Shown here: positions 1 to 9,400 of the stretch, piece after piece
Numbering within the stretch: position 1 is the stretch's first letter
How the letters are laid out: each line of letters begins with the position of its first letter
Source of the DNA: an uncultured Blautia sp.
Lineage (GTDB): Bacteria > Bacillota > Clostridia > Lachnospirales > Lachnospiraceae
Reading direction: 5' to 3'
Assembly: GCA_900765525.1 (NCBI GenBank)
Contig: CAAFRY010000013.1
Location: forward strand, 1 to 23,259
DNA: 23,259 nucleotides
Translations under genes and position numbers: made by a program
Notes under the pieces: generated by a model
Database searches by the model: none
What the model was told of the DNA's origin: nothing
What the model saw: only the letters and a program-made list of their open reading frames with translations

Positions 1-450
1 ATTTTACAGATTGAAAACTATATTTATATACAAAAGGTGCGGTTTGTGAATCATTTTACAGAGGAAATTCATATTGACCCCGAACTGCTGGAATGCAAAA
101 TTTTGAAATTTCTTCTCCAGCCCCTGGTGGAAAACTGTATTCACCATAGTCTTGAGTTAATGAGTTCAGGAGGCCTTTTAAAAATCACCGGCAAGAAAGC
201 AGGTAACTTAATGTATTTGTCTGTTTCTGACAATGGGTGCGGTATGCCGCCAGAGGTATTAAAACATTTGAACCAACAACTTTCCACAAATTTCCCACCA
301 TCTTTTTCTTCATCGGAGAAAAGTATTGGTATCCAGAATGTATATTCTCGTATTAAAACATTTTACGGTGAAAATTACACTCTGGAAATAGAAAGTGAAC
401 TGAATAAAGGGACACGTTTCCAAATGATTCTCCCTATAGATTTGTTATAA
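1..450 (+). CDS. Sensor histidine kinase, YesM/LytS type, C-terminal part only
   Basis: The frame is open from base 1, so the gene begins outside the window and only its last 149 residues are present. The first residues (EN-Y-IYIQK-V-RF) match the end of the His_kinase domain of YesM-like kinases. The ATP-binding domain follows: an N-box QPLVENCIHH near residues 40-49, a G1 box DNGCGMP near 77-83, a GIQNVYSRI stretch in place of the usual G-GL-N box, and a closing NKGTRFQMILP strand. Family knowledge: such kinases are membrane sensors that phosphorylate an AraC-type regulator, often in response to sugars. The next gene, about 100 nt downstream on the same strand, is exactly such a regulator. 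The sensor domain is not visible, so the signal is unknown. Confidence 0.9.
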   Translation: MLQIENYIYIQKVRFVNHFTEEIHIDPELLECKILKFLLQPLVENCIHHSLELMSSGGLLKITGKKAGNLMYLSVSDNGCGMPPEVLKHLNQQLSTNFPPSFSSSEKSIGIQNVYSRIKTFYGENYTLEIESELNKGTRFQMILPIDLL

Positions 451-480
451 TTTTAATTCCCTACTCCAGCATGCATTTTG

Positions 481-522
481 CCTTCAGTATACAAAAGGGC
501 AAACGCCTCTGTACACTGAAGG
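481..522 (+). other. Inverted repeat between kinase and regulator genes
   Basis: Arms CCTTCAGTATACA (481-493) and TGTACACTGAAGG (510-522) pair over 13 positions with one mismatch around a 16-nt loop, which itself holds GGC and GCC. No T tract follows, so it does not look like an intrinsic terminator. It lies about 30 nt before the regulator's start codon, so it could be an operator, an RNA processing site or an mRNA stability hairpin. The choice is inference. Confidence 0.6.
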
Positions 523-552
523 TAGGCCCGGTATAGAAAAGGAGTAAAACTT

Positions 553-2109
553 ATGCATATTATTATAATTGATGATGAAAAAATCGCTGCTTTAGCATTG
601 CAAAAATTAGTACAGGATTACTGTAAGCAAAACCAGATTTCCTTAAATTGCCAGGTTTTTGAAAACGCCCAAGATGCATTATCTTATATCTCATCCTGCG
701 AAATAAAGCCGGATATATTATTCACTGATATACGAATGCCTGGCATGGACGGATTGGATTTAACACATAACTTGATGTCTGAATACCCCGACCTCCTGAT
801 TGTTATTATCAGCGGATATTCTGATTTCAACTATTCACAAACTGCGCTGAAATATAAGGCTTTTGATTATCTGTTAAAACCAATTTACAGGCAGCAGATA
901 TATGAATGTATGGATAATTTATGTGGTAAGCTCAAACAAAATATATCCAACCAGCAAGAAATTTCTTATTTAAAAAATCAGGCATTATTCAGCCAAATGA
1001 TTTTTGATGACACCTATGATTTAAATCAGCTATCAAATACTATTTCTATAGATTCCTCTGCATCTTATATCTCTATGATATTTTTGCATAAATCTGTAGA
1101 ATTTACCAGCAATGAAAAGGAGATTATTCTTTCTTTTGCCCAAAATCATGTTACACGACTTCCTATAGAATCTCCTAATCATAAAGACATCTTTATTTTA
1201 AATCTATACTATCTGGACAACATAAATAATATCCGTGTTGTTCAGCAAAATTATTGTAAAAGTATATATGCCAAACTAATAGAATATATGGACAGCAATA
1301 CTTTTTCTATCACTACCAGCGAAATAGCTCCGTCAAGCAGTCCTTTTCAGGCCCTTTATCTGCAGTGCTATTACAGCAGCAAGGAACATATGCTGACTTC
1401 TGACTCTCCTTCCTCAAACACTGTAGCAAAGGGAGAAAAAAATTATATAAGTCCTTATTCCGCCAGGTTGGAATATGAAATTTTAAAATCATTTGATTTT
1501 AAAAATCCTTTGCTTACCAAGCAACTGTTTAAAAATGCTATACTAAACCTGACTTCTAAAGAAAATATTTCTCTTTGGAGTCTTTCTGACTTGATTTCTT
1601 TTTTCGTCATTGTATTGAACAAAAAAATATATAAATATAATGAAACTCATAACAGCAGCCATGATTATATTTCAGAAACCAAAATATCGAATTTCGAAAC
1701 CATAGAATCCATTGAAGATTTTTTCAATGGACAAATTGAACGTATTTATGCAATTCTACAAGGCAATACAACCGACGCTTCTCAAGATACTGTAAATATC
1801 ATGGTGAATTACATACACGAGAATTTTTTTCTCGATATTACATTACAGGACATTGCCTCTAACATCCTGTACATGCATCCGTCCTATCTAAGCCGGCTTT
1901 TTAAATCTAAGTTAAACATTAGTTTTTCAAAATATTTGCTGCAGTACAGACTGGAAGTTTCAAAGAAAATGCTATTAGAATATCGTTCTACTTCAATCGC
2001 TGAAATAGCCTCTTTATGTGGCTTCTCTGACTGCTCTTATTATGTAAAACAGTTTAAAGCAGCATACAATATAACGCCCAATTTTTATAGGAATCAAAAA
2101 CTGCAGTAA
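553..2109 (+). CDS. Two-component response regulator, YesN/AraC type
   Basis: The 518-residue protein has an N-terminal receiver domain (about residues 1-120): the acidic pair D7-D8, the phospho-acceptor D59 in TDIRMPG, S87 in the SGYSDF motif and K109 in LLKP. A poorly conserved middle region follows, typical of the family. The C-terminal AraC/XylS DNA-binding domain (about 418-516) shows two helix-turn-helix units, ending in the characteristic IAEIASLCGFSDCSYYVKQF-like stretch. The ATG at 553 is preceded by AAAAGGAG. Together with the upstream kinase it forms a YesMN-like pair; such pairs usually control nearby carbohydrate uptake genes, presumably to the left of the window. The gene is markedly AT-rich with many ATA, TTA and AAA codons, unlike the genes after 2242. 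Confidence 0.95.
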   Translation: MHIIIIDDEKIAALALQKLVQDYCKQNQISLNCQVFENAQDALSYISSCEIKPDILFTDIRMPGMDGLDLTHNLMSEYPDLLIVIISGYSDFNYSQTALKYKAFDYLLKPIYRQQIYECMDNLCGKLKQNISNQQEISYLKNQALFSQMIFDDTYDLNQLSNTISIDSSASYISMIFLHKSVEFTSNEKEIILSFAQNHVTRLPIESPNHKDIFILNLYYLDNINNIRVVQQNYCKSIYAKLIEYMDSNTFSITTSEIAPSSSPFQALYLQCYYSSKEHMLTSDSPSSNTVAKGEKNYISPYSARLEYEILKSFDFKNPLLTKQLFKNAILNLTSKENISLWSLSDLISFFVIVLNKKIYKYNETHNSSHDYISETKISNFETIESIEDFFNGQIERIYAILQGNTTDASQDTVNIMVNYIHENFFLDITLQDIASNILYMHPSYLSRLFKSKLNISFSKYLLQYRLEVSKKMLLEYRSTSIAEIASLCGFSDCSYYVKQFKAAYNITPNFYRNQKLQ

Positions 2110-2136
2110 TATGCATCTGAGCGTTTCTTGTAAAAT

Positions 2137-2165
2137 TTGACTTTCCCCACATTCTATGCTACTCT
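2137..2165 (+). promoter_or_regulatory. Candidate promoter for thiWM
   Basis: TTGACT (2137-2142) is followed after 17 nt by TACTCT (2160-2165), which is preceded by TG-C in extended -10 fashion. The -10 box is weak. Between it and thiW there is only a GTCACA/TGTGAC inverted repeat. The conserved parts of a TPP riboswitch (CTGAGA, then ACCTGATCTGG and AATGCCAGCG-like blocks) were searched for by eye and not found. Confidence 0.4.
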
Positions 2166-2241
2166 TTAAAAGCAAATCGGGAGCTGTCACATTAACTTAG
2201 GGGGCTGCTGTTTGTGACCTACCTTGAAAGGAAAATTTGAA

Positions 2242-2796
2242 ATGGAAACATCTCATACAAAAACACTGAGGACTGTAATGCTGGGAGTAATGGTTGCTAT
2301 CGGCGTGGTTATCTCGCCTATTCTCCGCATTGAGGGCATGTGCCCCACAGCCCATTTGATAAACATTGTATGCTCCGTTCTTCTGGGGCCTTGGTACTCT
2401 CTTCTGTGCGCTACTCTTATCGGAATCATCCGCATGACTATGATGGGAATTCCCCCTCTGGCACTTACCGGTGCGGTATTCGGGGCATTTCTCTCCGGAG
2501 TCTTCTATCGGGCTTCTAAGGGAAAAATCATCTGCGCTGTCCTGGGAGAGATTTTCGGAACAGGAATCATCGGTTCTCTGGCCTCCTATCCGGTAATGGC
2601 CCTGCTTATGGGCAGAGGCGGCCTCAATGCTTTTTATTATACTCCGATGTTCCTGGCCGCCACCACCATGGGCGGTACTGCAGCTTATTTTTTCTTAAAG
2701 GCTTTAAGCCAGGCAGGAATGCTTGGGAAATTTCAGCAAAAACTGGGAGCAAAAGTATATGATAAAAAAACTCGGAACCATAAGGGAAACCGTTAG
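2242..2796 (+). CDS. thiW: ThiW, substrate-binding (S) component of an ECF-type thiazole/thiamine-precursor transporter
   Basis: The 184-residue protein is strongly hydrophobic, with about five to six membrane segments and the family-like stretches VAIGVVISPILRIEG near the N-terminus, GMCPTAHLINIVCSVLLGPW, and GIIRMTMMGIPPLAL. This matches the ThiW family, which is nearly always encoded beside thiazole kinase and is thought to import hydroxyethylthiazole using the shared ECF A/A'/T module; that module is not in this window. The start at ATG 2242 is chosen over a TTG at 2224 because AAAGGA lies 8-10 nt upstream of it. Its 3' end overlaps thiM by 38 nt, which suggests translational coupling. 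The tail (KKTRNHKGNR) is basic and cytoplasmic. Confidence 0.85.
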   Translation: METSHTKTLRTVMLGVMVAIGVVISPILRIEGMCPTAHLINIVCSVLLGPWYSLLCATLIGIIRMTMMGIPPLALTGAVFGAFLSGVFYRASKGKIICAVLGEIFGTGIIGSLASYPVMALLMGRGGLNAFYYTPMFLAATTMGGTAAYFFLKALSQAGMLGKFQQKLGAKVYDKKTRNHKGNR

Positions 2797-3577
2797 GATT
2801 CAGGAACCCCTGATACACTGCATTACCAATCCTATTTCCATCCATGACTGCGCCAACATTATTCTGGCTGCCGGAGGACGGCCTATCATGGCGGAGCATC
2901 AGGAGGAGGTAGCCCAGATAACCAAAACCGCAAAGGCTCTGGCCCTGAACCTGGGGAACATTACTGACGCCAGAATGGCTTCCATGCCCGTTGCTTTAAA
3001 AGCTGCTTCACAGGCCGGAATTCCTGTCATGCTGGATTTAGTAGGAACTGCCTGCAGTTCCCTGCGTAAAGAATTTGCAGGCTCATTGCTGGACTTATCC
3101 ATGCCCAGCCTATTAAAAGGAAATATGTCTGAACTCCTGGCTATGGCCGGGGAGGCTTCCCATGGAATAGGCATTGACGCCGGAGTACAGGACAGTCTCA
3201 GAGAGGAAAACCGGCTGTCTCTGGCTCAGCTATTTATGGAAAAAGCCAGGCAGTGGAACACGGTAATTTTTATTACCGGAAAAGAAGATATGATAGTGTC
3301 AGCCAACCGGTGTGTGTGCGTGAAAAACGGAACTCCCGCTATGTCCCGGATTACAGGCACCGGCTGTATGGCAGGAATGGTCTGTGCCGCTTATCTGGCG
3401 GCAGCAGAGCCCTTTGAAGCTGCCTTTGCCGCTGCTCTGGAGTTCTCCATTGCAGGAGAGCTGGCTCAGGAAAACAGCAAAGGCCCCGGAAGCTTCCAGG
3501 CTGCCCTTCTGGACGCTTTTTACTTACTGGATAGAGGGCAAATAGAGGAGAAGGCAGACTATCAAATTTTATTTTAA
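2759..3577 (+). CDS. thiM: Hydroxyethylthiazole kinase
   Basis: The product (272 residues, usual length) phosphorylates 4-methyl-5-(2-hydroxyethyl)thiazole in thiamine salvage. Visible family motifs are HCITNPISIHDCANIILA near the N-terminus, ALALNLGNI, PVMLDLVGTACSS (most family members have DPVG, so the Pro-to-Leu change is slightly unusual), LLKGNMSELLAMAG, ITGKEDMI, and the anion-hole/active-site loop ITGTGCMAGMVCAA with its conserved Cys. The ATG at 2759 has GGGAG 9 nt upstream and lies inside the end of thiW; a GTG-type start further upstream is less likely. No thiE or thiD follows, so later thiamine steps must be encoded elsewhere. A strong terminator lies about 170 nt after the stop. 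Confidence 0.95.
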   Translation: MIKKLGTIRETVRIQEPLIHCITNPISIHDCANIILAAGGRPIMAEHQEEVAQITKTAKALALNLGNITDARMASMPVALKAASQAGIPVMLDLVGTACSSLRKEFAGSLLDLSMPSLLKGNMSELLAMAGEASHGIGIDAGVQDSLREENRLSLAQLFMEKARQWNTVIFITGKEDMIVSANRCVCVKNGTPAMSRITGTGCMAGMVCAAYLAAAEPFEAAFAAALEFSIAGELAQENSKGPGSFQAALLDAFYLLDRGQIEEKADYQILF

Positions 3578-3586
3578 ATAGAATAT

Positions 3587-3671
3587 GAATCCCCACTATA
3601 TAGGAATCTCCACTGCATAGGAATCCTCACTGCATGTGATTCTCCACTGTATATAAATCCTCACTGCATGT
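3587..3671. repeat. Five tandem 17-nt repeats, degenerate further copies to about 3710
   Basis: Right after thiM, units of exactly 17 nt follow head to tail: 3587-3603, 3604-3620, 3621-3637, 3638-3654 and 3655-3671. The consensus is roughly GAATCCTCACTGCATGT, with CACTGCAT the best-kept core. Degenerate copies appear at 3672-3688 and 3694-3710. No coding frame is plausible here. The function is unknown; it could be a decayed minisatellite or a row of protein-binding sites. Confidence 0.8.
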
Positions 3672-3690
3672 GATTTTGCCCGCTGCATCC

Positions 3691-3722
3691 GCCAAGCTTC
3701 ACTGCAAGTATGGCAGCTTGGC
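3691..3722. other. Hairpin at the end of the 17-nt repeats
   Basis: GCCAAGCT (3691-3698) and AGCTTGGC (3715-3722) form a perfect 8-bp inverted repeat, with CTGC and GCAG inside able to extend pairing. There is no T tract. It overlaps the last degenerate 17-nt unit. Confidence 0.45.
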
Positions 3723-3744
3723 TCATTGCCTGGGGGGGAGTATA

Positions 3745-3820
3745 AGAAGGACCGTATCTGCAGCATCTCAGTTTTCTGAAAAATGCTGCAGATACAGTCC
3801 TTCTCTTTTTCTGTATTTTT
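3745..3820 (+). terminator. Rho-independent terminator of thiWM
   Basis: Arms 3745-3766 and 3783-3804 (22 nt each, core GTATCTGCAGCAT) pair with a single C-A mismatch around a 16-nt loop. They are followed by CTTTTTCTGTATTTTT. The T-rich side lies on the plus strand, fitting termination of thiWM. Confidence 0.85.
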
Positions 3821-3861
3821 GTTACCCTCTCTGGACAAGGGCATACATGCCTCAAACCATG

Positions 3862-3900
3862 ACAGGGCTCACAGCCTTCTTTCAAGCCTGTGAGCCCTGT
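3862..3900. terminator. Hairpin between convergent thiM and glgP, likely glgP transcript end
   Basis: ACAGGGCTCACAG (3862-3874) and CTGTGAGCCCTGT (3888-3900) are a perfect 13-bp inverted repeat with a 13-nt spacer that can pair further (CTT/AAG). It lies about 40 nt past the glgP stop codon. Neither flank has a long T run (plus side CTTTATAG, minus side CATGGTTTG), so it may be a weak terminator or a 3'-end stabiliser. Confidence 0.55.
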
Positions 3901-3941
3901 CTTTATAGCTATAATAGCATTCGCAATTCTCTGCTGTCTCC

Positions 3942-6404
3942 TTATTTCCCGATAACAACCTTATCCAAATGCCAAATTTCATCCACATACTGCTGAATGG
4001 TTCTGTCAGAGGAGAATTTACCGGCACATGCTGTATTCAGCAGAGCCATCTTCGCCCATCTTGCCTCGTCTCTGTATGCCTTCTCCACTTCCTCCTGAGC
4101 CTTTGCATAAGCCTTAAAGTCAGCCAGGATAAAGTATGTGTCAGCTCTGTCGCTGCTGTTGGTGTTCAGCAGAGAATCATAGATGTCACGGAACAGGTTA
4201 AAGTCACCGTTTGAATATGTTCCGTTAATCAGCTGCATGAGTACGTTGCGGATATCCGGGTCGTTATTGAAATACTGCATAGGCTCATATCCGCCGTTGT
4301 TCTCATAGTTGATAACCTGGTCTGCAGACAGACCAAAGATAAAGGCATTGTCTGCTCCTACCTCTTCTACGATTTCTACATTTGCACCGTCCATGGTTCC
4401 CAAAGTAGGCGCACCGTTCAGCATAAACTTCATGTTTCCTGTACCGGAAGCCTCCTTGCTGGCTGTAGAAATCTGCTCAGAAACATCTGCAGCAGCGAAA
4501 ATCAACTCTGCATTGGATACACGGTAGTTTTCAATAAACACAACTTTCAGCTTTCCATTGATGGAAGCATCGTTATTTACCACATCTGCAACAGCGTTAA
4601 TCAGCTTGATAGTCAGCTTAGCTCTCTTATAGCCAGCTGCAGCCTTAGCACCGAAAATAAAGGTTCTTGGATAGAAATCCATCTCCGGATGCTCTTTAAT
4701 TTTATTGTACAGATACATAACATGCAGGATATTCATCAGCTGGCGTTTATACTCATGAAGTCTCTTTACCTGTACATCGAAGATAGAGTTAGGGTCTACC
4801 TCGATTCCATTATGCTCCAGGATATATTTTGCAAGACGAACCTTGTTCTGATGCTTGATATTCATGAATTCCTGCTGAGCTCTCTTGTCGTCTGCATATA
4901 CTTTCAGCTTGGACAGCTCCGGCAGATTGGTAATCCAGCCTTCACCGATATGGTCGGTAATCCAGTCAGCCAGCAGCGGATTTCCATGAAGCAGGAAACG
5001 TCTCTGTGTGATTCCGTTGGTCTTGTTGTTGAATTTCTCCGGATACATCTCGTAGAAATCTCTCAGCTCTTCCTTCTTCAGAATCTCTGTGTGAAGCTGG
5101 GCAACACCGTTTACAGAATAACCGCCGGCGATAGCCAGGTGTGCCATCTTAACCTGTCCGTCATAGATGATTGCCATTTTACGGATTTTCTCCTGATTGC
5201 CAGGATATTTTGCACGGATTTCCTCCAGGAATCTGCGGTTAATTTCCTCAATAATCTGATATACACGGGGAAGCAGCTTGGAAAACAGCTCGATTGGCCA
5301 TTTTTCCAAAGCCTCGGCCATAATGGTATGGTTTGTATAAGCGCAGGTATGAGTGGTAATCTCCCATGCCTCATCCCAGTTCATGCCTTCCTCGTCCAGA
5401 AGAATACGCATCAGCTCTGCCACAGTCATGGTAGGATGGGTATCGTTCAGCTGGAAGGTTACCTTCTTAGGCAGGTCGTGTAAGTCACTGTGAGCCTTCT
5501 TAAATTTAGCGATAGCAGCCTGAATACTTGCGGAAATGAAGAAATACTGCTGTTTTAAGCGCAGCTCTTTTCCTGCATAATGGTTATCATTGGGATAGAG
5601 AACCTCAACAATATTCTTAGCCAGGTTTTCCTGTTCTACAGCTTTGTGATACTCTCCCTTGTCAAATAAATCCAGACGGAAGTCATTGATAGCTTCCGCA
5701 TCCCAGATACGCAGAGTATTTACAATCTTATTGTTGTAACCCACAATTGGCATATCATAAGGTACAGCCAGTACAGACTGGTAACCTTTCTGTACAAAGT
5801 GAGTTCTTCCTGTAGAATGGTCGTATTCCACATTTACATAACCGCCGAATTTAACCTCTTTGGCGTACTCCGGACGGCGCAGCTCAAAGGGATAGCCATT
5901 CTTTAACCAGTTATCCGGCACCTCTACCTGATAACCGTCCTCGATTTTCTGTTTAAACAGACCATAATGGTAACGGATTCCACAGCCGTAAGCACAGTAT
6001 CCCAAGGTCGCAAGGGAATCCAGGAAACAGGCGGCCAGTCTTCCCAGACCTCCGTTTCCAAGAGCTGGGTCCGGTTCCTGGTCCTCAATTACATTCAAGT
6101 CAAATCCCAGTTCGTCTAAAGCTTCCTTTACTTCTTTATAAGCACACAGGTTAATCAGGTTATTTCCCAGTGCCCGTCCCATAAGGAATTCCATGGATAA
6201 ATAGTAAACAATCTTCGGGTCGTCTTTCTCGTACTGTTTTTGTGTCAACAGCCAGTTGTCAATAATTACGTCTTTTACAGCGAGAGATACTGCCTGAAAA
6301 ATCTGTTCCTGAGTAGCTTCCTCAATGGTCTTTCTGTAGAGCATCTTCACGTTTTCTTTAACGCTTTTCTTGAATACTTCTTTCTTAAAATGATTGTCCA
6401 ACAT
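3942..6404 (-). CDS. glgP: Glycogen/maltodextrin phosphorylase (GT35)
   Basis: The 820-residue protein has the normal length of bacterial alpha-glucan phosphorylases, which release glucose-1-phosphate from alpha-1,4-glucans using pyridoxal phosphate. Near the N-terminus stands the conserved block KIVYYLSMEFLMGRAL, then DPALGNGGLGRLAACFLDSL. The PLP-binding lysine is K659 in EASGTGNMKFMLNGA, followed by GTMDGANVEI. The C-terminus FSSDRTIQQYVDEIWHL is typical. The ATG at 6404 is preceded on its strand by GGAGGAGGAAAGGAAA. The gene starts 74 nt after the ileS stop with no clear terminator between, so some transcription may come from ileS. GlgP, MalP and glycogen-specific forms cannot be separated by sequence reading alone. 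Confidence 0.96.
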   Translation of the reverse strand: MLDNHFKKEVFKKSVKENVKMLYRKTIEEATQEQIFQAVSLAVKDVIIDNWLLTQKQYEKDDPKIVYYLSMEFLMGRALGNNLINLCAYKEVKEALDELGFDLNVIEDQEPDPALGNGGLGRLAACFLDSLATLGYCAYGCGIRYHYGLFKQKIEDGYQVEVPDNWLKNGYPFELRRPEYAKEVKFGGYVNVEYDHSTGRTHFVQKGYQSVLAVPYDMPIVGYNNKIVNTLRIWDAEAINDFRLDLFDKGEYHKAVEQENLAKNIVEVLYPNDNHYAGKELRLKQQYFFISASIQAAIAKFKKAHSDLHDLPKKVTFQLNDTHPTMTVAELMRILLDEEGMNWDEAWEITTHTCAYTNHTIMAEALEKWPIELFSKLLPRVYQIIEEINRRFLEEIRAKYPGNQEKIRKMAIIYDGQVKMAHLAIAGGYSVNGVAQLHTEILKKEELRDFYEMYPEKFNNKTNGITQRRFLLHGNPLLADWITDHIGEGWITNLPELSKLKVYADDKRAQQEFMNIKHQNKVRLAKYILEHNGIEVDPNSIFDVQVKRLHEYKRQLMNILHVMYLYNKIKEHPEMDFYPRTFIFGAKAAAGYKRAKLTIKLINAVADVVNNDASINGKLKVVFIENYRVSNAELIFAAADVSEQISTASKEASGTGNMKFMLNGAPTLGTMDGANVEIVEEVGADNAFIFGLSADQVINYENNGGYEPMQYFNNDPDIRNVLMQLINGTYSNGDFNLFRDIYDSLLNTNSSDRADTYFILADFKAYAKAQEEVEKAYRDEARWAKMALLNTACAGKFSSDRTIQQYVDEIWHLDKVVIGK

Positions 6405-6478
6405 TTTCCTTTCCTCCTCCAGAGAATCAGAAGGCTTCTTCTGCCTTCCGTTGCCATAAGAGTTAGGTTTTCATTATC

Positions 6479-9400
6479 TTATGACAGCTTCAAAACGCCT
6501 AATTTGACATCCTGAGCATTGATTTTCCAATCTTTAGCGTGTCCGCTCACTTCACCGTATACCACTTCGTCTGCCAATACCTCTGCTTTAATCTCAGCTT
6601 CATGTCCCCGGAAAATATCCTCGATAACCGGATTGCCCTCCATGGAAACCCGAATCTTATCGGTAACCTGGAAATCAGCCTCTTTTCTCATGGTCTGAAT
6701 CTTGCTGATAATCTCCCGGACATAACCTTCCTCAATCAGCTCCGGTGTAAGCTGGGTATCCAGCACTACAGTAATATCATTGTCAGACTCAGAAACATAA
6801 CCTTCAGTCTGAGCTGTGTCTATGAGCAAGTCACTCTCTAATAATACTATTTCTTGTCCGTTTATGTCAAGTTTTAGCTGATTCTGGGCCTTTAATTCAT
6901 CCATAGCCTGGTTGCCGTCCAATTCTGCCAGGGCGGCCTTGATGCCTCCCAGGAATTTACCGTATTTTGGTCCTACGGTTTTTAACTGAGGCTTAAAGGT
7001 ATAGGAGGTGAATTCCCGTACATCATCTGTAAAGGAAAGACTCTTTACATTCAGCTCATCTTCTACAATCTCCTGGTAGAAATCAGGAAGGTCAAAGGAT
7101 GCCTTCACAAACATTTTGCCGATAGGCTGGCGGTTCTTGATGTTAGCTGCGTTTCTGCAGGCACGTCCCAAAACTACAATCTTCATCAGATTGTCCATGT
7201 TCTCTTCCAGCTTCTTGTCAATCCATGCTTCCTGAACCTGAGGGAAGTCACAGAGATGGATGCTTTCCGGTGCAGACTTATCTACATTTCTTACAAGGTT
7301 CAGGTAGATTTCCTCTGTCATAAAGGGAACCATAGGTGCAGCCGCCTTACACAGTGTCACAAGAGCTGTATACAGAGTCATGTAGGCGTTAATCTTATCC
7401 TGCTCCATTCCCTTGGCCCAGAAACGCTCTCTGCTCCTTCTTACATACCAGTTACTCATGTCATCTACAAATTCCTGAAGAGCCCTTGCAGTCTCCGGAA
7501 TCTTATAATTAGCCAGGTTGTTATCCACGGTTTTCACCGTTGAATTCAGCTTAGACAGCAGCCATTTATCCATAACAGAAAGCTGTTCATAGTCTAAAGC
7601 GTATTTTGTGGGGTCAAATTCATCAATATTTGCATACAGCACAAAGAAAGCATAGGTATTCCACAGAGTTCCCATAAACTTTCTCTGACCTTCCTGTACA
7701 GCTTTGCCGTGGAAACGGTTAGGCAGCCAGGGGGCACTGTTCACATAGAAATACCAGCGGATAGCGTCTGCACCGTACTCCTCTAAGGCCTTGAAGGGGT
7801 CTACGGCATTTCCCTTGGATTTAGACATTTTCTGCCCATTCTCGTCCTGTACATGTCCCAGAACAATTACGTTCTTATAAGGTGCTTTATTAAACAGCAG
7901 AGTGGATTCAGCCAGCAGGGAGTAGAACCAGCCTCTTGTCTGGTCCACGGCCTCAGAAATAAAATCTGCCGGGAACTGCTGCTCAAACAATTCTTTATTT
8001 TCAAATGGATAGTGGTGCTGGGCAAAAGGCATAGCTCCTGAGTCAAACCAGCAGTCAATAACCTCCGGTACACGGTGCATGGTCTTACCGCATTTCGGGC
8101 ACTTCATGGTAATTTCATCAATGTAAGGTCTGTGCAGTTCCACTGTTTTTGCCTTCTCGTCACCGCTCTTCTCGAACAGCTCCTGACGGCTTCCCACAGA
8201 TTCCATGTGGCCGCATTCACATTCCCATACATTCAGAGGGGTTCCCCAATAACGGTTTCTGCTGATTCCCCAGTCCTGGACATTTTCCAGCCAGTCTCCG
8301 AAACGGCCTTTTCCAATGCTCTCAGGAATCCAGTTGATTGTATTATTGTTGCGGATTAAGTCATCCTTAACTGCTGTCATCTTAATAAACCAGGATTCTC
8401 TTGCATAATAAATCAGCGGAGTATCACATCTCCAGCAATGAGGATAACTGTGTTCAAACTTAGGCGCTGAGAAAAGCAGGCCTCTCTTATCCAGGTCTTT
8501 TAATACTTCCGGGTCAGCTTTTTTACAGAAGGTGCCTGCCCAGGGAGTTTCCCCTGTCATCTCACCTTTTTCATCTACCAGCTGCAATACAGGAAGGTCA
8601 TATTTCTTACCAACCTTGTTATCGTCTTCACCAAAGGCAGGGGCAATATGAACCACACCGGTACCGTCGGTAAGAGTTACATAAGTATCACAGACTACAT
8701 AAAATGCCTTTTTATTTAAGGCTTTAAAGTTGTATAAAGGCTCATATTCCTTGTATTCCAGGTCTGTTCCTTTATAAGTCTCCAGCACTTCGTAGGCCGG
8801 TGTTCCCTCTTCTCTCTCCAGGGAGTCCAGCACTGTATCCAGCAGAGCGCAGGCCATGTAGTAAGTATTTCCGTCTGCTGCTTTAACTTTGGCATAGTCC
8901 TCCTCAGGATTTACACAAAGAGCCACGTTAGAAGGCAGTGTCCATGGAGTGGTGGTCCAGGCCAGAATATAGGCATCCTCGTCTTTTACTTTAAAGCGGG
9001 CAATTGCAGAGCGTTCTTTTACATCCTTATAGCCCTGAGCCACTTCCTGGGCAGACAGAGGTGTGCCGCAGCGTGGGCAGTAAGGCACAATCTTGTGGCC
9101 CTTATATAAAAGGCCTTTATTCCAGATTTCCTTCAGCGCCCACCATTCAGACTCAATATAATCATCATGATAAGTTACATAAGGGTTATCCATATCTGCC
9201 CAGAAGCCTACGGTAGAAGAGAAATCCTCCCACATACCTTTGTATTTCCAGACACTTTCCTTACACTGGTCAATAAAAGGAATCAGGCCATACTCTTCAA
9301 TCTGTTCTTTTCCATCCAGTCCCAGCTTTTTCTCTACTTCCAGCTCAACAGGAAGGCCATGGGTATCCCATCCGGCCTTTCTTGGCACCATATAGCCCTT

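Noticed and set aside
2110..2241. CTGAG at 2116-2120 as part of a TPP riboswitch
   Set aside because: The other conserved thi-box blocks are missing and the following sequence does not fold accordingly.
3587..3710. The 17-nt repeats as a CRISPR array or a replication origin
   Set aside because: The units have no unique spacers, no cas or replication gene is near, and repeats are degenerate.
3670..3996. A 108-codon plus-strand frame across the gap after thiM
   Set aside because: It runs through the 17-nt repeats, the terminator and into the glgP 3' end, lacks a ribosome site and looks like no protein.
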